From positions 34,345,679 through 34,409,678 of the forward strand of contig NC_087065.1 in the NCBI RefSeq assembly GCF_963678635.1: a stretch of 64,000 bases of DNA, written 5' to 3'. Positions 49,301 to 59,299 of this stretch are shown in pieces. The DNA is from Symsagittifera roscoffensis. Taxonomy: Eukaryota; Xenacoelomorpha; Acoela; Convolutidae. The notes below the pieces were generated by a model that saw only the letters and a program-made list of their open reading frames with translations, did not search any database and was not told the origin of the DNA. Position 1 is the stretch's first letter. Each line of letters opens with the position of its first letter. A program made the translations under genes and the position numbers.

Positions 49301-52300
49301 TTGGTAATAAAAGTAGTAGTATTGGAATCTTTGATGTTCATGATGGATGATTTTAGCTATCCTCGTAAGATCAAGATAGAAACCGTTTAAAACTCTGATG
49401 TAGTGGTATGAGTCTTTCCTACTACGCAATTCTACCAGCCCAAACATATAACCATTGATTTTTAAAAGTCGAAAAAAATTGATCAGTTCATGAGCTATTT
49501 TGACTGGTTTTATCGTTCTTCGACTTTCACGATCAAAAAAATTGTTAGTGCATTCAAAAATGACACAATCGTAATAACAAAATCGAATGACTAGGTAGGG
49601 TTCTATCACACAGTTTGACTTCGGATCGTTGAATGTATGGATTAGATTACGAGGGCAGTTTTTTACTTTCCGCTACACCGTTTATCAGCTAGAGTTCAGT
49701 TTGTTCGTACAGAGGCGAAACGGAGCTTCGCACCACTTGCTAAAGCACACAAATAGCATTACAAGCTAGTAGACAGATAATGAAAGAAAAGCCACAAAAT
49801 ATGTTCAATTTGAGAACCCCAATTAACAAAATCGCTGTCGTTAAATATATATTCAGAAACACTTTTCTAGCGGAAATTAAGCCGACACAAGTTGGGCAAA
49901 CTCCCACTGAGCGGAAAAAAACGCTTGTCGTGAAAAAACGTTTGCAAGTGATGAAATTTGCAAGATTCTAAATTTTTACGCCTTCCTCCGGAAAGACACA
50001 AATCTATTATCCTCTTCAAACAATGCAAATTTAGGTGCAAAGCCGAAAAAAAACGTAAGCCCTAATAACAGGCTAATTATAACTTTCAAGCGAAATAAAA
50101 AAAAAAAAAAAAAGAAACAACAAAACATACGGATTTGGTAAAAAAATATATAGGTATGAATTTTATCTTAATTTCAGTGAAAAGTGCTAAGAGCACAAGA
50201 AAAACTCCCAGCGTCGTTACGCCTAGACCAAGTGCGCCGGAGACGCCTGGAAATTTGAATTTATTATAACCTAAGTTATCAAATGATTCAACACTTTGCT
50301 AAATAAGTTGTTAACCTGAAAGAACTCTTTATCGCGATTTGATAGGGCTTTCTAATCGCAAGCGTTAGCATAAACTTATCCAAAAGACAGTTGGAAAAAT
50401 GTCAATGAATGCAAGTAAACAAAAAAAGACTTGTTTTTTGAAAAAAAGCTTAACGTTCGATTTTCTATGAGAAAATAGATAGCCTTAAAGCTATTTGAAT
50501 TTCTAGCAAAAGTAATGATTGAGCAATTTGAATAAACTGGATCAGTATGCAAAGTTTTTCTGTCGTTGGACATCTGAAAATTAAATTACACGTCCGAAGC
50601 TAGGAGCCGATTACGTTTTCCATGACCTTTACAGTTTTGCTATTCGATAGTGGAATTTGCATTCTTTTAAACAAAAGAAATAAAGTGAACTTAAACGGAA
50701 ATCAAAATTCGAACCGCAAAAAAAATCACGTTTCAGCGTGAACAAATGTCTCCTAAAAACAAAAACTATTTCCTCTGTTGTTTAAAAAACTTTGTTCACG
50801 CTATCTTTTTATTTTAATTTTCCTGAACAAACTACGTTCATCGATTTTTCACAATCTCGTACGCTAATACGAATGATTCAATTTTCAGAGCAATTTTCTG
50901 AGACGCCTGCAAGTTCATTGCATTAAGCGGAGTTCGAACATTCCCCTCAATCACTAAACCCGCTTTTTTCACTTCACAACGATTCAAAGATAGACCGGAG
51001 CTGACAAAGCGGCAAGTGCGCAACACATTTTGAAGCCCAACATAGCCTACTGTAGGTCCTTGGTAACAAATAAGTTAAAAACAAAATTATTTGATTTAAA
51101 AATTTTGCAATAAGGCGCTGACTTTTTGCTAGGCTTTTTTTTATGACGCAAGTTATCGTGATTGGGGGCCGAAAACAACAGCTTCTCGACACTGTCTCTG
51201 TATCGAAACGAAAACCTTTTCTATCAAAAAGAAATTTCACGAAGAAATGAAGCTGAGATTCGCACCACTTGCGATACAAAACAAGAAAGCCGCTAAGTCA
51301 GAAAAAAATCACGAAGGTTCAAAAATGTCGAAAAAACTAGATTTATCAAAATTAATAAGGCTACTTTTAATCAATAAGGCTAGCAAGCGGTAAATATTGC
51401 TAGCAAGCGGTAAAAAGGCAAAAATGTGTAAGTCCCCTCGCCCACACACACGCCCACACATGCTCTTTCAACACACACGCCCATATATGCTCTTCTCGCT
51501 TGTCGAAAGACGCAATATAAGGCCATAAAGCGGATTTAATATAGGCCGAAGTCTATCAAGCGGGGAAAACAGAAAAAAAAGCCGGAAACAAAAATTGTTG
51601 TCATAGAAAACTATAATTTCTATGAAAAAATTTATCATTTTGTGCAATCCAAAGGAGAGCATTAAAATTAAATTTACCTTGAAACTACTAAAAAATGTTC
51701 ACTAGGCCGATAAAACATAAGCCGAAATCATTTGGTCAGAATAGTTTTTAAGCGAAAAAAAAATAGAAAATATAAAGTCACAGTTACTAAAATTACAAGC
51801 TGCAGTAGAAAAACAAAACACTAAGCAACTACAATATAACGTGCTTAAAACAAAGAAAAACAATTCTACAATGTGGCAACTAAGCCGACAAAACAAAAGC
51901 TGACAAAAAATTAAGCTAACAATTTTTTTGAAACGGAATATTTCCCGTTTGAAAAAAAAACAGGTACTGTCATATTCGAAGACTTTTGCCGTCCCAGGCG
52001 TTTTCGTTATCTCCAAGTGTTCCGGAGACACAAAGAAGTTTGAATTTATTATGAATTGAAGCTAAATTTTGCCGTTTCTAATTTTGCCCATTCTGTGAAC
52101 AAAATTATTTACGGGAAAAAATAGTCTGGCACCCGATTGGAACACTCTTGCTTATCGCAAGGCTAATTAATAGATAAAAATGCATTTTGCCATTTTTACC
52201 TGGTTGAAATCTTTCTGCAATTTAGTGAGTGCCTCAGTGTGACTGTCTTCGCGTTCTTTCAATTTAGTCTCAACCACTTCTTTAGCTTTGCTTACTGCTC

Positions 52301-55300
52301 TGCAGTCGCCTTTCAGAGACTCGATCTTGGTTTCCAACTCAACTATTTCCTCGGCTAGTTTCTTCTTTTCATCTTCCGCTGATTCACTCACTGCATCGTC
52401 TTCAGTTTGGGTACATGTTTCAAACCGTTCCAGATCTAAATTTAATAGAATGAATATGAAATTCAAACTTGTCAAACCGTATGCTTCTGAATTACCGTAT
52501 GTTTGCTGGGTATTAATATTTAGTCTGATTGATACTTACTCTTCTGCTGTTCTGCCATTTTTGTCTCTTCGCTCAATTTGACGAAACAACTCTTCGCATA
52601 ATCACATTCTTCAGCTGTAGATTTCAGCTTCTCCCTGCAATTCAAATTCAATTTCCTTTAGAAAGCAATGAAGTTTGTTTAAGATATCAGGAACATTTCA
52701 GGGTCGACTTTTTCAGATTAGCTCCAAAGCGTCGAGGACACAAAGAGCCTTTCTTATTTATCTTCCCAATCCACTCATATTGTCCCTTCACAATCATGGC
52801 CTACGCAAAGAACACGTCTCTAATTTTACCTGAGTTCTTCAAGTTCGGCTTCGAAGCTCTGCACTATCTGCTGTTTCTCTTGCTCGTAGTATCTGCCCAG
52901 TTCTGCCCTCAGATTCTCCTGTGCATCTTCGTGCATCGTCAGGCACGTATTACGCGTCCTAAATTAACAGTTACTACTTCATCAACAAATTAGATAGATA
53001 TATTAATCAAAGCTAGCCCTCAAACTAAGCAAAGGATTATTTTGTTTTTGCTGAAACAAATGCAGCCCAAGAAAAGAAATCGCATGCTAAAGGGTTTCAA
53101 TTTTTGCATGATTCGGCCTGGAAATGAACACACATGACTGCTTAAGCAATCGAAAAATGATACGACATGAACTTATTCTTACCATGCTTGATTGACAGGC
53201 AAAATCAAGAGCAATGTAAACCCTCAATTAGACTGCTCAAATAAGCAATCAGATTAGCTCCTCTAAGCAGCACAAAAAGGAGAAAATTAGGTAACCGAAT
53301 CACAAAACAAACAGTGGTTCAATTATGAAAGCGAAAATCAGCATTGATTCCAACCTCTCAATGGACTCTTGCTTCTCTTTTTCGTAGTCCGTCAACTTTT
53401 GGACCATTTCAGTCGAGAGGCCTTCGAACTTCTCCTGTTCGTTTGACATTTTGTCCTCCAGTTCCTAAAAAGCACTCAATTTTTGTTATCTAGTAAAATT
53501 GTAAGCAAGTTTTTGGAAAATGGTCACACAAAAAACACAGCTCACATGACAAAAAGCATGGCCAATATTCTGTTATCAAAACAGATCAGCTATTATTCAT
53601 TTAAGTGGCAAGTAATTCAGTTAATTGAATGACCGTGGTGACTAAAACTGCGAGAAGTTTTCAGAAATGTTAGTCCGGACAAAGTATTGATTGTTAGTAG
53701 ATGTACCCATTTGGTAGGTGACGTCCTTTACCTTAATTTTTGCCAAATATTCGAACTAAAAATGGTAAATCACGACATACTCCTCAGACTTAAAAGAGTA
53801 CGCAAAACAACAATGAAACAATTTTCAAACGAACAATAAAATATTCGAGAACATGAACGTTTTCACCTTAAAAAGTATGCATTTGATGACAATCATTTTC
53901 AAAATTCAGACGCACAGGATTTATTAAATTGAGCAAATGTTAACTTACTTTAATGATATTTTCCAGTTCCGATCGCATTTTCTCCGTCTCCACCTGGGAC
54001 GACTTCGCTTCTCTCTCACTCGACTTCCGACTACCAACACTTTCACTCTTCTGCTGCATGAGAAGTGCATTCTTCAGCTCCAAGTCTCTCTTCTCTTTCT
54101 CAACCTGGGCCTGGTCCCATTTCACAGCAGTCAGACTCTCCTGACACTTTTCTAATTCCTTGTTCAGTTTGTCGATTCTGTTGCGCTTTGAGAAGTTGTT
54201 GATCAGACATTTCTCCAGCTCGTTCTTCAGTTTCTGAATGTATTCACTGAAGCAGAAGCAATCAACAGTAATAATATTATGAATCTAACCCAACACAAAA
54301 TGGCAATGCGTTTCTACGGTAATCTCTTGGCCAGCAGTCTAAACACTTAAGCTGAGCATTCCCCTTTCGTTCAACCAACAACTAGTTCAACGAATAGTTA
54401 CCCTAGAAAGAAAACTCAAAATGAAAGTATTCTATCATATTCTATCAATCAAATGATATGGAGATCTCATTCTTTCTTGATCAAAAAGAGTTTCAAAATT
54501 CTAAAAATTGGATATCGCACGTACTTCAGACAAAAATATTAATGCTTCTGTATTTATAAAACATGGCCAACAGACGATTTGAAAAGAGTCAATAAAGGCA
54601 AAAAAAACAAAAAAATGATCTCAATTTTCGAATTTCAACAAAAAATTATATGGCCTTAAAACTCTTCGAGCTTTCAGAGCAATTTAAAATCGGCACTTTT
54701 TTGATAAAATTAACCCAAGGTGAGAAACCTGGATAAGAAGGAACAGTTTTTATTCCGCTGGGAAATCTAAGAACAAACAAAATGAAGGGATTCTGATAGG
54801 TAATTGAACGAATTAGGCGGTAAACGAATAATTGTTTCTAACTTGCTTCGGGGAAGTACAACAGTGCCGAAAAAAAATTTAGTTCAACCTTGCCGAAAAT
54901 GAAAACTTTGTTCAACAGTGCCGAAAATATGAACAAATTTCAACATAATAAGTGCGGCAATCAAAAATTGAACGGCGAACGTTTACAATCTTAAGCGGCA
55001 CTTAAAAATGTTGGGAGAGAAATTTTGCAACTTAGACGTTTTGGCGCCAAAATAATGGGGCCATGGAAATTAGACGAAAAGCAAATTAGACGTGACCAAC
55101 AAAAACGAATTTAGACGTCGATGCAAATTACAAATATGGGAAATTAGACGTAATTGTATTGTTCATGTCTGAAATTTGCTCACCGACTACAATTAACTTT
55201 CGTTCAGCTTATCAAATCAACTCGTGCAAATCAACTTTTCACATGTCGCAATTTTCACATTCCGCATTTTTGACATGCCGCAATTGTGTAATTTATGCAT

Positions 55301-58300
55301 TTCAAAAATGTTTTATAATCTTGAAATTCACATTTTATAAATCAATCGAGATAAATATTTTGATATAAAATGGGATCATATATTATTTTTGTAATTATGA
55401 AAACTTGTTTTAAGCAATAGGTTTTGTTAGCCCTTTGCTTTCCGTCTAAAATGCTAGTTTTGCAAAAATAATTTAACGTCTAAATTCGCTTTCGCTTCTA
55501 ATTTGCTATCGTCTAATTTCCTAACCCCCTCCCAAAAATAATTGTTTAATTTGCAGTTGCAGACACTTTGGCGCCGAAATTGGAGTGATTTTATTTGATA
55601 ATTAGCGTCAGTAATTTCTCGCTCTTTGAAAAATGCGTTTAAATTATTCTGAAATTTTCCCGCCTTTTTCGGCACTGCTGTACTTCGGCACTGTTGAACG
55701 CCCCCCTTGCTTCAACTCGAATCGAACGAAAATAAGACTATCTCCTTGTCATCTCCTACGTTCATCGACTCTTAACAGTTTGAGACATTTTCGTCTAATT
55801 TTATGATTACCAAAATACTGTTTCATATTCCGAGGAAATTTCCTTGTAATTGTAATCTACCTATCAGAAGCTGAATCTCTATTAGGCATAGTGGACGTGG
55901 CATTGAGTACACTCTCATCGTGCATATCCTGCTCATCCAGTCCATCTCCCTTCAATCCCTTCTCAATAGAGGGGAATATGCCCAGTTTGAGGGAGGACAC
56001 CGCCTCGTATTGGGCCAACTGGGTCCTCAGGTCATTCACCTCATCTTGCAACATCTTCCCTATTTGGTCGCTCATCTTCTTAGACATTGTGATCTGCTTC
56101 AGTTGGGACTGCAGACTCGCTGTTTCCACTGCTGAATCTAGAGCCAAACAAATGAAGGCTCATTTTCACACACAATAACTAACACATCACCTCAAAAACT
56201 AGGATTATTTCAAAAACTAACTCATTTTAACACTTCCAAGTTCAGTTAAATCAATTTGAATGGCTTCAAAGACGATTACATCTAGCTTTCTTTAAACTTA
56301 AGAAAAAACCATTTGAAATCTTGGTTGTTTCCTATACCATAAATGATATATGGCAAGCTTTCTACTGCTGAGCTACGCTAATGTACTCACTCGTGTTTAG
56401 TAGGTCTCTGCACTGTCGCTGGCTGTCCTCTAGTGACTGTGTGAGTTTGTTGACCACATCTGCCTGTCGCACTTTCTCACTCGACCGCACCTTCTCCACG
56501 TCCGCCAACTCAGACGCCAACTTATCCACCTCATCACTCTTCTGCTCCACACTCACCTGTTGAACAGCCGAGATGAGATCTTCATGAAATCTTCATGACA
56601 ACAATTTAATTCACATTTTGAAAACCGTTTTATTTTTGAGCGATAATTTTTCTATTGGCAACTGTAAAAATATAAAAATATCTTCCAGGATAAAATTGAC
56701 ATACACGATTGTCCCTAGTCGAATATTGTACAAAACTAGATTAATAGCTACTTGGTGAGTTTATAAGGTACCTGTAGTGCCACGATCTGCTGATTGAGGT
56801 TGCGCAGTTCATTCTGATGTTTGTGGGTGAGAGATCTGACTGCTGTCTCGTGCTGCTCTCGCGATCTGCTGACCATGTCTGACCTACACATCTCCTCCAT
56901 CTGGCTGTTCAGACTGGCCACTGTCCGCTCCATAACTTGTACCTTCTGTTCAGCCTATAAAGCAGCAAGCTTTGACAGGCTGGGCAGCCATTCATAGATC
57001 CTCTGAGAATCGCGGACACGGCCACAATTGAGTTGCAATTAGATTTATAGACAGATGCAATCACTATTGAATATGCTTCAATGATAAGAAAAATTTACAC
57101 TACTATACATTATTCGGACCATATCCTTCGCAGATATTTTCTTCTCATTTTCAAAATCAGTCTCAATGGATTTAAACTATCAGAAGTAGCTACCTCCTGC
57201 TTGGCTGTGGACAACGACTCAATCTGCTTGTCTCTGCTCCTAACTGTTCTCTGCAATTGATCCAACTGGTTCTTCAGCTCATATTGGCCAGCCATTGCAG
57301 TGTCCAGAGACGTCTTCAGCCCAGTTGCACTTTCTAACAACAAAAGTCGAAACACATGATAATATTTTGCTTAAATTCTTGCTTAAATTTTTTAAGTGCG
57401 AATACAGGAATCTTCATATTTGCTTATATTCTTGCTTAAATTATAAAAGTGAGAATACAGGAATCTTCATATCTCAAAAAAATCAGCTTTCCAGGGCATG
57501 AATAATTCTTTTCTTACCGTCTGAAATACTGAGCTGATGTTGCAAGATCCGAATTTGTTTAGCACTATCCGCTGTCTTCGCTTCCAACTCAGCCTGTAAC
57601 TCTTCAATTCGTTTCCCTCTCGCTTCGTACAAGATGTTCAGCTGTACCAGTTGCTGGTCATTTGTAACTCCCCCCGCTTCCATGAAGGTAGCCCGTGGGT
57701 TCCTACGTGGAGGGGTGATGTTATTGGCATCCATGGAATTGCTCAAATGATGCTGTGCTGTTGAATTCCTTGGCCTGTAGAAGACTCTCTCTGGGTAATC
57801 CCCATTACCAAAATCATAATTTCGGTAGCTTTCATCAAGCATATGCTCGTTCTGTCCACTCTGTTGAGGTTGATTTCTTTGAGGTTGACTTTGAGCGCTA
57901 GGCGATCGCTTCTCTGGGGATTTGTTCGGGTTTTTGCCAAACACTTCGAAAGACCAAGAGTTGGCATTGCTACTTGCCGATGACAGGTACGAACCCCCAG
58001 GATGATTCTCGTTGACATTTTGTAGCTGCATGTCTCGTCTCCTGAACGCTTCTGGATGTTGTTGATTTGGAGGCGGCGTCACCTCATTTCCGCGAATGGC
58101 AGTTGATGCTTGAGGCGGCCGAAATTCAGAAGTGGGATTGTAAGTATTAACCAATTGTTTATTAGGTGTTCTTTGGTCATGAACTTCATTTTCAAAGTTC
58201 TCAGAAATTGCTGAGACTGTGGAAAAATTAGTAGGTTTCATGGGCTGTTGGTAGGGAACGGGCGCTTGATTAAAAGCTATTGGAACTGAATGGTAGTTAT

Positions 58301-59007
58301 TGTTGTTAAGTGCTTTCTTGGGCGACTGAGATCCTCCAACAGGGCTTTTGACGCTCCTATGAGGTTCGTTATTGTCATCTGCTGCTCCGACCATATCCAG
58401 CAACTCGTTTGTATCGTATCTGGTATTGACTGAAAACGAACATTAGGTTAAATCATGGTGAAGCCACATTTGCCACAAGAAATCTGTGAATCTAATGCTC
58501 ACCAATTTGCTTCTGCGGAGTCATCTGGTAGAGATCGTGCGTTGGCCGAAACTGAAACATGTTCACATAAAAAAATCAATAGTAATCACATAATTAGAGT
58601 ACTTCATTCAGAACTGAAAACAGTTCGAGAAAAATGTCGATTACTCAATATTTAGTTTTATTTACCTCTTGTCCATTTATGAGTTTTATATGCTCGAACC
58701 CATCGTTCTCCTCGCCTTCGGGGTATCCATCATCCCTCATATCTTCTGCATCTGAATTGTGCATTGGTGAGCCTTGATTATCCTCCTCTGACATCTGAGA
58801 CTGATCTTGGGTCAAGTCAATTTCTTCTTCGTCATCATCAGTGCAGCTGTCGTCCAACAGATCATCGGGTAGTTGCTGCTCTAGCATTGCCAACATTTCT
58901 TTCTGTCGTTCTTCCTCGTCATCGTCCTTCTCGTCATCGTCGTCAAAATTTCCTCCCGCGCATCCGTTGATCTTGTCTAGAAAACTCGAATCAACTATAC
59001 TGTCCAT
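40345..59007 (-). CDS. CEP152: CEP152/Asterless-like centriole scaffold (19 exons, about 1723 aa)
   Basis: CEP152 recruits PLK4 to centrioles for duplication. Exons (minus): 58666-59007, 58503-58551, 57518-58429, 57194-57333, 56772-56954, 56391-56556, 55861-56137, 53949-54246, 53355-53464, 52830-52958, 52540-52634, 52200-52435, 46280-46546, 46081-46206, 45539-45925, 45354-45453 (or 45473), 45114-45267, 44495-44930, 40345-41109. Phases agree throughout. The acidic N-terminus (EMLAMLEQQLPDDLLDD, about 37-53) matches the PLK4-binding start of human CEP152. Coiled coil runs from about 400 to 1320, with human-like blocks SREQHETAVRSLTHKH, VNKLTQSLEDSQRQC, LRTQLAQYEAVSSLKLGI and CTQTE. The tail is Ser/Gln-rich. 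Length matches human (1710 aa). Exon 16 is uncertain: from the strong TTTTAG acceptor the frame breaks at an A5 run, while a weaker TTAG at 45454 keeps it. Joining exon 19 is an inference from phase. Confidence 0.8.
41110..44494. other. CEP152-like intron 18, repeat-bearing
   Basis: This 3.4 kb intron is AT-rich. It contains short hairpin repeats (GCGAATCTGCAAATTCGC near 41270 and GCGAAGCTGAGCTTCGC near 42242) and a full SINE-like copy at 43041-43540. A repeated ATACTGCATGCA / ATACTGTATGAA motif lies near 44048-44100. No gene is supported. Confidence 0.55.
43041..43540 (-). mobile_element. SINE-like element in CEP152-like intron 18
   Basis: The start hairpin is slightly decayed (GCGAAGTTGCACTTCAC). 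The end hairpin CACAAGCTTTGCTTGTG is intact. The internal block matching A- and B-box-like sequences of the 35819-36370 copy is present in the same orientation. Confidence 0.6.
46680..47240 (+). pseudogene. Non-LTR (LINE) reverse transcriptase fragment
   Basis: The plus strand reads FADLEKAFGRVHREVISWAL, typical of LINE reverse transcriptases around the first catalytic Asp. After a frame break, PWDILYADDLGVSAE carries the YADD catalytic box, followed by LQKRGFKINVDKTK. About 47115-47240 gives a zinc-binding tail (CLKGVGANSI ... CPRC). It sits in antisense orientation in CEP152-like intron 12. Frames are broken; an inactive relic. Confidence 0.8.
48110..48765 (+). pseudogene. LINE C-terminal fragment
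   Basis: FCYLGDIISVESDAIRAS and YGAYLRPVLMNCSETWAQAK match the region after the reverse transcriptase core of many LINEs (YLGD, then L-x-x-Y-GSETW-like). It has the same strand as 46680-47240 but is separated from it by about 0.9 kb of other sequence, so a single insertion was probably disrupted later. Stop codons are present. Confidence 0.7.
48778..49130 (-). mobile_element. SINE-like element with internal deletion
   Basis: It starts with GAGGCGAAGTTTCACTTCCC and ends near the ACACAAACTATGTTTATTTGT block. The middle part before the B-box-like region is missing compared with the copy at 43041-43540. A short relative starting with CAGAGGCGAAACGGAGCTTC follows at 49132-49206, and another lies at 49708-49770. 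Confidence 0.55.
50370..50830. repeat. Dispersed repeat family 2 in CEP152-like intron 12
   Basis: It runs from AAAAGACAGTTGGAAAAATG through GAGAAAATAGATAGCC and TGCTATTCGATAGTGGAATT to the TCAGCGTGAACAAAT block. This is the clearest full-length member. Confidence 0.6.
51360..51500. repeat. Short local tandem repeats
   Basis: GCTAGCAAGCGGTAAA occurs twice in a row (51380-51412). Next comes a CACACACGCCCA-type array with two copies of a unit ending in ATGCTCTT (about 51440-51495). Intronic. Confidence 0.7.
54545..54790. repeat. Dispersed repeat family 2, partial, in CEP152-like intron 7
   Basis: It begins with AACATGGCCAACAGACGATT and keeps the AGCTTTCAGAGCAATTT and CCGCTGGGAAATCTAAGA blocks; the right part is missing. 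Confidence 0.5.
54855..55690. mobile_element. Foldback-like element in CEP152-like intron 7
   Basis: The left end (GTACAACAGTGCCGAAAAA) and right end (TTTTTCGGCACTGCTGTAC) are inverted copies with one mismatch. Inside, TTGGCGCC occurs on both arms. The word AATTAGACG recurs at about 55057-55153, and its inverse CGTCTAA(AT) recurs at 55444-55521. So the arms are imperfect inverses over several hundred bases. No transposase ORF is present. Confidence 0.6.
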
Positions 59008-59299
59008 TCAAAACTGAAAACAATACTTCTGAAAACTAGCTACCTGAAAAAGACAACAGATTAGTCGCTATTTGAATGCAATTAATGCATTTCAGTGAGT
59101 CTCAACACTCCACGAGTACAAACCCAAACAATAATCAATAGATTTTCTTCTTCTAACATTTGCTAATTTCGAGGATAATTCAACTCTGGAGTACAAAACT
59201 AGATATAATTTTCCACAAAATAGATAGTTTCAAATATAGAAAACAAAAAATTCAATCTGAGTCCAATGAACAATTTAATTCAATACAAGAAAATTGGTG
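59008..59299. other. Short spacer between WDR24-like stop and CEP152-like start
   Basis: Only 292 bases separate two minus-strand genes. On the minus strand there is ATTAAA shortly after the WDR24-like stop. Several acceptor-like sites then precede the CEP152-like ATG (CTTTTTCAG near 59045 and TTTTCAG about 6 bases before the ATG). This could be a very short promoter, a 5' UTR intron end, or a trans-splice site. Confidence 0.5.
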
